64,000 bases of DNA from Bradyrhizobium sp. 138 (GTDB lineage Bacteria > Pseudomonadota > Alphaproteobacteria > Rhizobiales > Xanthobacteraceae). Shown one piece after another: positions 53,502 to 61,871 of this stretch. The position numbers and the translations under genes are program-made. Numbering within the stretch: the stretch's first letter is position 1; each line of letters starts with the position of its first letter. The notes under the pieces were generated by a model that was not told the origin of the DNA, ran no database searches, and worked only from the letters and a program-made list of their open reading frames with translations. The stretch lies in the NCBI RefSeq assembly GCF_023074075.1, contig NZ_JADPKT010000003.1, forward strand, positions 356,001 to 420,000, in the 5' to 3' direction.

Positions 53502-53655
53502 ACGCGGCGGATGGCCAAGCCGGCGCGGTTTGGTTATGATTCGGACCTGACGGTTTCGGACGCGCGTAAAACGTGTGTCCGAAGATAAGCTTCGACGCGC
53601 CCCGCGCATGGCCGAAATTCCGCTGGCGCAGGACGCCGGAGCACATTAGTCTACC

Positions 53656-53681
53656 CCTAGATAGTAAGTATACTGTCAATT
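53656..53681 (+). promoter_or_regulatory. Probable MarR operator site 1, upstream of the FAD monooxygenase
   Basis: The 26-bp site differs at 3 positions from the one at 57808-57833. The shared core AGTATACTGTCAAT contains the palindrome AGTATACT. It ends 13 bp before the start codon, overlapping the ribosome site region. Confidence 0.7.
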
Positions 53682-53694
53682 AGGGAGGCAGACG

Positions 53695-54834
53695 TTGCGG
53701 ATCGCCGTGATTGGCGGGGGGCCCGGTGGGCTCTATTTCGCCTATCTCTGGAAGAAGCGCCACCCCGAGGATCAGGTCGACCTGTTCGAACAGAACCCGG
53801 CCGACGCGACCTGGGGCTTTGGCGTCGTGTTCTCCGACCAGGCCCTGGAATTCCTGCGCGCCGACGACCCCGAAACGGTCGATGCGATCGCGCCGCATAT
53901 GGAGAGCTGGGAGAACATCACGCTGAACCTCGGTGGCGACAGCGTCGCCATCGACGGGGTCGGCTTCTCTTCGATCGGCCGGCTCGAACTGCTCCGATTC
54001 CTGCAGCAGCGCGCGCTCGACGCCGGCGTCACGCCGCGCTTCGACACGCCGATCCACGCCATCGACCAGCTCAATGGGCATGATTTGATCGTCGCCGCGG
54101 ACGGGCTGAATTCGCTGGTGCGCCGGGCCTATGAGGGCGATTTCGGCACCTCGCTGTCCTACTCCTCCAACAAGTTCGTCTGGTACGGAACCTCGAAGCG
54201 GTTCGACACGCTGTCGCAGACCTTCGTGAAGACCGACCGCGGCGCCTTCAACGCCCATCATTACCGTTACTCGCCGGCGATGAGCACCTTCCTGGTCGAA
54301 TGCGACCACGCAACCTGGCAGGCCTACGGCTTCGCCTACAAGGACGTCGAACAGTCCAAGGGCGTCTGCGAAGAGGTGTTCGCGGACACGCTTGGCGGCC
54401 ATTGCCTCGTCTCCAACAAATCGGTCTGGCGCAACTTTCCCTGGGTCTGGAACGAGCATTGGTCGTTCAAGAACATGGTGCTGCTCGGCGATGCCCTGCA
54501 CTCCGCGCATTTCTCGATCGGCTCGGGCACGCGGCTCGCGATCGAGGACGCCATCGCGCTGGTCAAGGCGCTGGAATCGGATGCGCACCTTGCCACAGCG
54601 CTGCATCGCTACCAGGCCGCGCGAAAGCCGGTGGTGCAGAAGCTGGTCAATGCCGCGCGCACGTCGGCGTTCTGGTACGAGCATTTTGCCCAGCACATGA
54701 AGCTCGACCTGATGGATTTCGCCTACAGCTACATTACCCGCTCCGGCCGTATCGACGATTCCCGGCTGCGCGCGATGTCGCCGGCCTTCATGGCCCGCTA
54801 CGAGGCGGCCAAGAACGACGGAGACGAGGCATGA
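53695..54834 (+). CDS. FAD-dependent aryl-CoA monooxygenase (salicylyl-CoA/anthraniloyl-CoA hydroxylase type)
   Basis: A protein of 379 residues with a TTG start and a good GGGAGG site 6 nt upstream. FAD-binding elements are IGGGPGGLYFAYLWKK, the second dinucleotide motif LIVAADGLNSLVRR and VLLGDALHSAHFSIGSGTRL. The length and the LFEQNPADATWGFGVVFSD stretch match the N-terminal hydroxylase part of anthraniloyl-CoA monooxygenase and salicylyl-CoA 5-hydroxylase, which hydroxylate aryl-CoA thioesters. A CoA ligase gene overlaps its end by 4 bp, and a gentisate dioxygenase lies in the same cluster, so gentisyl-CoA is the likely product. Confidence 0.82.
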   Translation: MRIAVIGGGPGGLYFAYLWKKRHPEDQVDLFEQNPADATWGFGVVFSDQALEFLRADDPETVDAIAPHMESWENITLNLGGDSVAIDGVGFSSIGRLELLRFLQQRALDAGVTPRFDTPIHAIDQLNGHDLIVAADGLNSLVRRAYEGDFGTSLSYSSNKFVWYGTSKRFDTLSQTFVKTDRGAFNAHHYRYSPAMSTFLVECDHATWQAYGFAYKDVEQSKGVCEEVFADTLGGHCLVSNKSVWRNFPWVWNEHWSFKNMVLLGDALHSAHFSIGSGTRLAIEDAIALVKALESDAHLATALHRYQAARKPVVQKLVNAARTSAFWYEHFAQHMKLDLMDFAYSYITRSGRIDDSRLRAMSPAFMARYEAAKNDGDEA

Positions 54835-56444
54835 GCAACGAGATTCGCGACCAGGTGCCCACGGGCGGCGAGGGGGCACGCGAGATCGGCTTTGCCGTTC
54901 CTGAAATCTACAACGCCAGCCGCGTGCTGTTCGACAATCTCGGCAAAAGCCGTGGCGACAAGCTCGCGCTGTTGGGTCCCGCGGGCACGCGAACCTATGC
55001 CGAGCTCTGCAATGAGGCTTGCCGCTGGGGCAACGGCTTTGCGTCACTGGGCCTCAAGCGCGGCGACCGCGTGCTGTTGTTTCTCGACGACACCCCGGCC
55101 TACCCGGCTGCCTTCTTCGGCGCGGTGCGCGCCGGCTTCGTGCCGCTCTTGATCAACACGCTGACGCCGCCGGATCTCCTGCAATTCTATCTCGCCGATT
55201 CCGGCGCGGCTGTTGCAGTAGCAGATGCCGAATTCGCGGCGCGCTTCAATGCGGAGGCTTGCAAGGACACGAAGCTGCGCACGCTGATCGTCGTCAACGG
55301 CGAGACAGGCGAGCATGCCGCGCCTGCATCGATCTCTGCCGCAGCATGGCTCGCGCAATTCCCGGCCGAGCTGGCGGAGGCGGACACCCATCGCAACGAG
55401 ATGGCGTTCTGGATGTATTCCTCGGGGTCGACCGGACGGCCCAAGGGCATCGTGCATCTCCAGCACGACATGGCCTATAGCGAGGCCGCCTTTGCACAGA
55501 GCGTGCTGAAGCTGACGCCTGATGACATCTGTTTTTCGGTGCCGAAGATTTTCTTCGCCTATGGTTTCGGCAACTCCATCACCTTCCCGTTCTCGGCTGG
55601 AGCTGCGACGCTGCTGCTGCCGGGCCAGCCGAAGCCCGCATCGATCTTTGCGGCGATCGAGCAATACAGGCCAACGGTCTTCTTCGGCCTGCCGACGCTC
55701 TATACCTCGCTGACCAAGGCCGATGGCGCGGACAAGACCGACTTCTCGTCGCTGCGCATGTCGCTCTCCGCCGCCGAGGTGCTCTCGGCCGAAGTCTTCA
55801 ACGGCTGGAAGGCACTCACGGGTCTCGAAATCATCGAAGGCCTCGGCTCGACCGAAGTGCTGCACATCTATCTTTCCAACCGGCCCGAGCAGAAGAAGTT
55901 AGGTGCCGCGGGCCTACGCGTTCCCGGCTACGAGATCGCGCTCCGCGACAAGGAGGGCCGCGACGTCGGCGACAACGAGGAAGGCATTTTGTGGGTGCGC
56001 GGCGATTCCAACACGCCGCTGTACTGGAACCGGCCAGACAAATCCGCCGAGACCATTCGCGAGGGCGGCTGGATCTACACCGGTGATCGCTTCGTCCGTG
56101 ATGCCGACGGCTTCCACTTCTTCCGCGGCCGCGCCGATGATCTCATCAAGATCTCGGGCCAGTGGGTCTACCCGCTCGAGGTCGAGCTCTGCCTCGCCGA
56201 CCACCCCGATATCCGCGAATGCGCGGTGTTCGCCGCCGAGCTACCGGACCGCCGCATGACGCTGAAGGCGGTGGTGGTGATGAACAACCGCACGGCCGAC
56301 CAGGGTGCCACGACGCGGCGGCTGCAGGATTATGTGAAGGGCAAGCTGCTGCCGTACAAATACCCACGCGAGGTGATCTTCATCGACGAGCTGCCGAAGA
56401 CGGGGACGGGGAAGATTGATCGGCAGGCGTTGCTCCGGATGTGA
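54831..56444 (+). CDS. Benzoate-CoA ligase-family acyl-CoA synthetase
   Basis: A protein of 537 residues from the ATG at 54831, sharing ATGA with the monooxygenase gene. The AMP-binding P-loop is MYSSGSTGRPKGIVH; EIIEGLGSTEVLHIY, YTGDRFVRDADGFHFFRGR and the catalytic Lys in ELPKTGTGKIDR complete the ANL-superfamily set. The sequence resembles benzoate- and 4-hydroxybenzoate-CoA ligases. In this cluster it should activate salicylate, anthranilate or another benzoate to the CoA ester for ring hydroxylation. Confidence 0.9.
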   Translation: MSNEIRDQVPTGGEGAREIGFAVPEIYNASRVLFDNLGKSRGDKLALLGPAGTRTYAELCNEACRWGNGFASLGLKRGDRVLLFLDDTPAYPAAFFGAVRAGFVPLLINTLTPPDLLQFYLADSGAAVAVADAEFAARFNAEACKDTKLRTLIVVNGETGEHAAPASISAAAWLAQFPAELAEADTHRNEMAFWMYSSGSTGRPKGIVHLQHDMAYSEAAFAQSVLKLTPDDICFSVPKIFFAYGFGNSITFPFSAGAATLLLPGQPKPASIFAAIEQYRPTVFFGLPTLYTSLTKADGADKTDFSSLRMSLSAAEVLSAEVFNGWKALTGLEIIEGLGSTEVLHIYLSNRPEQKKLGAAGLRVPGYEIALRDKEGRDVGDNEEGILWVRGDSNTPLYWNRPDKSAETIREGGWIYTGDRFVRDADGFHFFRGRADDLIKISGQWVYPLEVELCLADHPDIRECAVFAAELPDRRMTLKAVVVMNNRTADQGATTRRLQDYVKGKLLPYKYPREVIFIDELPKTGTGKIDRQALLRM

Positions 56445-56473
56445 AGCGAGGACGGAGAAACACGCGCAGCCAT

Positions 56474-56595
56474 CGTAGGGTGGGCAAAGCGATCCGCCGT
56501 AGCTCGAAGAGCGAAGGCGGAAGCGTGCCCACCACTTCTGATCCGTTGGAGAGAGGTCGTGGGCACGGCGCAAGGGCGCCTTGGCCCACCCTACG
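56474..56595. repeat. Intergenic palindrome, family A copy 3
   Basis: It begins CGTAGGGTGGGCAAAG and ends GGCCCACCCTACG, with inner arms around GTGCCCAC and GTGGGCAC. It lies between the convergent ligase and marR genes and is closely related to the copy at 24026. Confidence 0.88.
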
Positions 56596-56637
56596 AGATA
56601 TGAGCACGAGGCGCCAACGTCGCCCCACACACTTCCC

Positions 56638-57150
56638 TCACCCCGCCTTCCCCAGATGCTCCAGCGCATCCTCTGCCCGCAGCGGCACGCGTGACGCTTC
56701 GTTGTTGAGGTCGACGAGCTGCACCAGCAGCCCCATCAGCGTCTTGCGTTCCGTGGGCTTCAGCGGCTCCAGCATGCGCGCCTGGGCGCGCTCGACCGCG
56801 GGGATGATCTCGCGCAGGATCGCGGCGCCTGATTTCGTCAAATAGAGCAGCTTGATCCGCTTATCCTCGGGCGCCGGCTTGCGCTCGATATAGTCCTTGG
56901 CCTGCAGCCGCTCGATCACGCTGCCGAGCGTGGAGCGGTCGAAGGCGATCACCGCCGAGAGCCGCGTGGCGTCGATGCCGGGATGGGTGTGGATCGCGAT
57001 CAACGCCGCATATTGCACTGGGGTGAGGTCGAACGCCTTGCACTCCTCCATGAAGATGGAGACCGCGATCTGCTGCATGCGCCGGAACAGATAGCCCGGC
57101 GCGGCATAGACGGCGTCGATCGTGATCGGAGCGGGCGGCTTACTCGGCAT
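56638..57150 (-). CDS. MarR-family transcriptional regulator
   Basis: A protein of 170 residues from the ATG at 57150. The winged helix is clear: LTPVQYAALIAIHTHPGID, ATRLSAVIAFDRSTLGSVIE (recognition helix) and ERKPAPEDKRIKLLYLT (wing). MarR proteins of this type respond to aromatic acids or aryl-CoA. It overlaps the end of the isomerase gene by 11 bp, so both are one transcript. The two 26-bp sites at 53656 and 57808 are its probable operators. Confidence 0.9.
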   Translation of the reverse strand: MPSKPPAPITIDAVYAAPGYLFRRMQQIAVSIFMEECKAFDLTPVQYAALIAIHTHPGIDATRLSAVIAFDRSTLGSVIERLQAKDYIERKPAPEDKRIKLLYLTKSGAAILREIIPAVERAQARMLEPLKPTERKTLMGLLVQLVDLNNEASRVPLRAEDALEHLGKAG

Positions 57151-57772
57151 CGGGTTGCTTCTCCGGCGCGGCATCGGCGAAGGCTGCAAGCGCCTTGGCG
57201 GCAGCTTCCGCCCTCAGCAGGCGCGGATAGGCGGAGACATCGACACCGAAGCGGCGCGCATTGGCGAGTTGCGGCACTAGGCAGAGATCGGCCAGCGTCG
57301 GCGCAGCGCCGAAGCAGAACGGGCCTGCTTCGTCCTTGATCAGCGTCTCGCAGGCCGACAGTCCCTCGCGGTTGACCCAGGCCGCCCAGTCCTGGACCTT
57401 CTCCTCGGGCAGACCAAGCTCCCGCAACCGCGCCAGCACTTTCAGGTTCTGCACCGGATGGGTGTCGCAGGCGATCGCCAGCGCAAACGCCCTCACCTTG
57501 GCGCGCCGCAGCGGATCCTTCGGCAGCAGCGGCGGATTGGGGTGCGTCTCGTCGAGCCATTCGATGATGGCGACCGATTGGGTCAGCACTGCGCCCGCAT
57601 CGTCCTCCAAAGCGGGCACCAAGCCTTGCGGATTGATGGCGAGATAGGCGGGTGCGCATTGCTCGCCTTTGCGCAGATGATGTGGCAGATGCGCAGCACT
57701 GAGGCCCTTGAGATTCAGCGCGATGCGCACCCGGTAGGCGGCGCTGGAACGGAAATAGCCGTGCAGCTTCAT
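57140..57772 (-). CDS. Maleylpyruvate isomerase (zeta-class glutathione transferase fold)
   Basis: A protein of 210 residues. It begins MKLHGYFRSSAAYRVRIAL, which matches the zeta GST glutathione site (SSxxxRVRIAL), and has GLVPALEDDAGAVLTQSVAI. In gentisate breakdown the enzyme turns maleylpyruvate into fumarylpyruvate with glutathione. Maleylacetoacetate isomerase is the nearest alternative, but the adjacent gentisate dioxygenase favours the former. It is divergent from that gene, with an operator-like site between. Confidence 0.87.
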   Translation of the reverse strand: MKLHGYFRSSAAYRVRIALNLKGLSAAHLPHHLRKGEQCAPAYLAINPQGLVPALEDDAGAVLTQSVAIIEWLDETHPNPPLLPKDPLRRAKVRAFALAIACDTHPVQNLKVLARLRELGLPEEKVQDWAAWVNREGLSACETLIKDEAGPFCFGAAPTLADLCLVPQLANARRFGVDVSAYPRLLRAEAAAKALAAFADAAPEKQPDAE

Positions 57773-57807
57773 CGGAACCCTCCCTCTCGTTCGTCACGTT
57801 GACGCTA

Positions 57808-57833
57808 CCTAGATCGTCAGTATACTGTCAATC
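57808..57833. promoter_or_regulatory. Probable MarR operator site 2, in the isomerase/dioxygenase divergent promoter
   Basis: A 22-bp imperfect palindrome (9 of 11 positions pair) centred on GTATAC, with the perfect core CAGTATACTG. It lies between the divergent genes for maleylpyruvate isomerase and gentisate dioxygenase. The 26-bp stretch differs from 53656-53681 at only 3 positions. Confidence 0.75.
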
Positions 57834-57858
57834 AACAAAACGATCGGGAGCAGCAGCC

Positions 57859-58899
57859 ATGGAAGCCGTGACCAAGACGCCGGAACGCGAGGCGTTCTAC
57901 CGGAAGATCGACGGCGAAAACCTCACCGCGCTGTGGACGGTGATGGGCGATTTGATCACGCCGGAGCCGAAGAGCGCCTGCCGGCCGCATCTCTGGAAGT
58001 TCGATGTCATCCGCGACTACATGACGGAAGCCGGCAAGCTCATCACCGCTAAGGAGGCGGAGCGGCGTGTGCTGGTGCTGGAGAACCCCGGCCTGCGCGG
58101 TCAGTCCAAGATCACGACCTCGCTCTATGCCGGCGTGCAGATGGTGGTGCCCGGCGACGTCGCGCCCGCCCATCGCCACAGCCAGTCCGCACTGCGCTTC
58201 GTGCTCGAAGGCAAGGGCGCGCATACCGCCGTCGACGGCGAGCGCACCGCGATGGAGCCCGGCGACTTCATCATCACGCCGTCGATGACCTGGCACGATC
58301 ATTCCAACGAAACCAACGAGCCGATGTTCTGGCTCGACGGTCTCGACATTCCGCTCGTGCAGTTCTTTGATTGCTCCTTCGCGGAAGGATCGCAGGAAGA
58401 CCAGCAGAAGATCACAAGGCCGGCCGGTGACAGCTTTGCGCGCTACGGCCACAATCTCTTGCCTGTCGATGTGAAGCGTTCGTCGAAAACCTCGCCGATC
58501 TTCAGCTATCCCTATGCCTACACCCGTGAAGCGCTCGAGAAGGCGAGGACGAGCCAGGAATGGGACGCCTGTCACGGACTGAAGCTGAAGTTCAGCAATC
58601 CCGAGACCGGCGATTTTGCGATGCCGACCATCGGCACCTTCATCCAGCTGCTGCCCAAGGGCTTCAAGACCGCGCGCTATCGGTCGACCGACGCCACCGT
58701 GTTCTGCCCGATCGAAGGCAAGGGCCGCAGCCGCATTGGCGATGCGGTTTTCGAATGGGGCCCGCGCGATTTGTTCGTGGTGCCGAGCTGGCACTGGGTC
58801 ACGCACGAGGCGGATGAGGATGCCGTGCTGTTCAGCTTCTCGGATCGGCCGGTGCAGCAGAAGCTGGATCTGTTTCGCGAGGACAGAGGCAACGGGTGA
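57859..58899 (+). CDS. Gentisate 1,2-dioxygenase
   Basis: A bicupin of 346 residues from the ATG at 57859 (MEAVTKTPEREAFY), with CGGGAG upstream. The iron-binding His residues of the first cupin are seen in APAHRHSQSALRFVLEGKG (His105, His107) and TPSMTWHDHSNE (His146). The second cupin is near the C-terminus (WGPRDLFVVPSWHWVTHEA). It opens the ring of gentisate to maleylpyruvate, the substrate of the neighbouring isomerase. The next enzyme, fumarylpyruvate hydrolase, is not in the window. Confidence 0.93.
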   Translation: MEAVTKTPEREAFYRKIDGENLTALWTVMGDLITPEPKSACRPHLWKFDVIRDYMTEAGKLITAKEAERRVLVLENPGLRGQSKITTSLYAGVQMVVPGDVAPAHRHSQSALRFVLEGKGAHTAVDGERTAMEPGDFIITPSMTWHDHSNETNEPMFWLDGLDIPLVQFFDCSFAEGSQEDQQKITRPAGDSFARYGHNLLPVDVKRSSKTSPIFSYPYAYTREALEKARTSQEWDACHGLKLKFSNPETGDFAMPTIGTFIQLLPKGFKTARYRSTDATVFCPIEGKGRSRIGDAVFEWGPRDLFVVPSWHWVTHEADEDAVLFSFSDRPVQQKLDLFREDRGNG

Positions 58900-58914
58900 T
58901 GCTCTCGTAGGTCT

Positions 58915-59034
58915 CGTAGGGTGGATTAGCCGAAGGCGTAATCCACCAACTTCGTTCAAATGCGGAAACAGTAGAGGTGGGTTACGCCTCGCGGTTTGCG
59001 CTTCGCGCAACCCGTGAGGCTAACCCACCCTACG
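58915..59034. repeat. Intergenic palindrome, family B
   Basis: The outer arms are CGTAGGGTGGATTAGCC and GGCTAACCCACCCTACG (16 of 17 pair). The inner arms are GGCGTAATCCACC and GGTGGGTTACGCC (12 of 13 pair). It lies between the convergent dioxygenase and permease genes. Its tips match family A (CGTAGGGTGG), but the interior differs. Confidence 0.88.
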
Positions 59035-59049
59035 GCTGCGGAGTATGCC

Positions 59050-59866
59050 TCACCGCCAGTGCAGCAGCCTTGTCTCCAGCCAGCCGATCACCTTTCCTAC
59101 CGCCAGCCCAAACACCGACAGGATCACCACGCCCGCGAGCAGCTGATCGGTCTGCATCAGATTGCCGGCCTGCAGCACGAAGGCGCCGATGCCGTATTGG
59201 GCGCCGATCATCTCGGCGCTGACGACGAGCAATAGCGCGACGGAGGCGGTGATGCGGAAGCCGGCGAGGATCGCGGGCAGCGCGCCGGGCCAGATCACCT
59301 TGCGCACGATAGTCGCGAAGGGAACGTTGAAGCTCTGCGCCATGCGGATGAGGTTGCGCGGCACCGCGTCGACGCCGCTATAGACCGAGATCGCGGTCGA
59401 GAAGAACACCCCGAGCGCAATGGTCGCGATCTTCGGCTCTTCGCCGATCCCGAGCCAGAGAATGAGCAGTGGCAGCAGCGCGATCTTCGGGATCGGGAAC
59501 AGCGCCGAGATGAAGGTGATGCCGACGCTGCGCGCCAGCCGCGACAGGCCGATGGCAAAGCCGACCGCGATACCGGCCGCGGTGCCGAGCAGCCAGCCGA
59601 CGCCGATGCGCAGCAGCGAGGCCGAAACATGCTGCCAGAGTGCGCCCGAGATCGCGAGTTGGTAGATCGCGCGCGCGATCGCCGACGGCGGCGGCAGAAA
59701 CAGCGGATTGACGAGACCAATGCTGCCGGCGGCCTGCCAGATCGCGATGACGAGGGCGAGCGCGATCCAGCCGCCGAAGCGGCTCGATGCAGGCACGAAG
59801 CCGGCGCCGCGAAAGCGGACGGGGCGGATCGCTTCGTTCTTTGCCGCCGCTTCCGTTGCCGCACGG

Positions 59867-59874
<8 letters not shown>
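59050..59874 (-). CDS. ABC transporter permease, SsuC/TauC type
   Basis: A protein of 274 residues from the ATG at 59874, within the last 8 bp of the ATPase gene; an ATG at 59895 is also possible. Six hydrophobic segments and the EAA-type loop AQSFNVPFATIVRKVIWPGA are seen. It completes a nitrate/sulfonate/taurine-class importer whose substrate is unknown. Confidence 0.9.
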
Positions 59875-60640
<766 letters not shown>

Positions 60641-60666
60641 GAGCTAAGCGCCTCCACCTCTCGACC

Positions 60667-60808
60667 CGTCATCCTGAGGTGCACGACTTGCGGCTTGCCG
60701 CAAGTCGAGCCTCGAAGGATGTGCGGCCCGGATGCCGCTCGGCCGTTCATCCTTCGAGGCTCGCAGCGCAGTGCTAGCGCACTGCGCCACTCGCACCTCA
60801 GGATGACG
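60667..60808. repeat. Intergenic palindrome, family C copy 2, inside an operon
   Basis: Perfect 16-bp outer arms CGTCATCCTGAGGTGC and GCACCTCAGGATGACG surround inner inverted repeats (for example GACTTGCGGCTTGCCGCAAG). Unlike most copies in this window it lies between two co-directional genes, the binding protein and the ATPase of one importer. Confidence 0.9.
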
Positions 60809-60831
60809 GGGATAGAGACGAGCGCGCAGCA

Positions 60832-61836
60832 TCAATCCGCCTTCACAAATTCCTTCGCGATAATCGCGTCGGCATCAAAGCCCTTGTCCGCGAATCCCTG
60901 CTCCTGCAGCCATTTGATCTGGTTGTCGACGTTCTTCACGTCGAGCTTGCCGTCGGGATCGATATAGGCGCAGTTGCCGACCACCTGCTCGACCGGCAGA
61001 TTGGTGTATTTGGCGATGATCTCCAGCAGCGGCTTGGTCTTGTCGTTGATCGGCGCAACGCCGTCCTTCATCGCGGCGAGGATGACGTCGTGATATTCGC
61101 GATCCGCCTTGGCGAGCGCGCCGAGCAGTTTTGTCACCAGCGCCTTGTTGGCCAGCGTCTTCGGCGAGGCGAACACCGCGCCCAATTGCCAGGGCGTCTC
61201 GTCGCCGACCCAGCCCAGGAATTTCGCGCCGCCCTCGTCCATCAGCTTTCGCGCCGTGGAGATCGGCAGCAGCGCCGCATCGACGGTCTCGCCCTTCAGC
61301 GCAGCCGCCGCATTCGACAGCGATTGCAGCGGCACGATCTTCACGTCCGCGAGCTTGAAGCCGTATTTGTCGGCGAGCAGGCCGAGCGAATAGTGGAAGC
61401 TCGATCCGACCTGCGTCATCGCCACGCGCTTGCCGGCGAGATCCTTCGGCGTCTTCAGCCCGGCCGCGTAGGCGTTGTTGCTGGCGAAATAGCCGATCAG
61501 GGGATAGCCGGCCTTCTCGCGGCTCATGCCGCCGATCACCTTCAGCGTGCCCTTGCCGGCAAGGTTATAAAGGCCCGCGGTGAAGGCGGTGATGCCGAAA
61601 TCGACGTCGCCCGAGGTGGTGGCAACCGCGATCGGCTGCGCCGCATCGAAGAATTTCAGCTCGACCTCGAGGCCGGCCTCGCGGAAATAGCCCTTGTCCT
61701 GCGCGATGAAGACGGGCGCGGAGGACGACAGGCGAAGCACGCCGATCCTGGCCTTGAGCGCGTCTTCGGCCCGGGCTGAGCCCACCGCCATCATCGCCAA
61801 AAGGCTGGCTGCCGCAAGCCGCGCAAACCCGATCAT
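60832..61836 (-). CDS. ABC transporter substrate-binding protein (SsuA/NMT1 type)
   Basis: A protein of 334 residues with a signal peptide ending near GSARAED. Type II binding-protein segments are APVFIAQDKGYFREAGLEVE, ATTSGDVDFGITAFTAG and LKTPKDLAGKRVAMTQVG. It follows the FAD oxidoreductase gene after 35 bp. The ligand is unknown; aliphatic sulfonates and similar organic anions are usual for the group. Confidence 0.88.
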   Translation of the reverse strand: MIGFARLAAASLLAMMAVGSARAEDALKARIGVLRLSSSAPVFIAQDKGYFREAGLEVELKFFDAAQPIAVATTSGDVDFGITAFTAGLYNLAGKGTLKVIGGMSREKAGYPLIGYFASNNAYAAGLKTPKDLAGKRVAMTQVGSSFHYSLGLLADKYGFKLADVKIVPLQSLSNAAAALKGETVDAALLPISTARKLMDEGGAKFLGWVGDETPWQLGAVFASPKTLANKALVTKLLGALAKADREYHDVILAAMKDGVAPINDKTKPLLEIIAKYTNLPVEQVVGNCAYIDPDGKLDVKNVDNQIKWLQEQGFADKGFDADAIIAKEFVKAD

Positions 61837-61871
61837 CCCGTTTCTCCCTCGTCGTTTCTTTCAGCAGTCCA

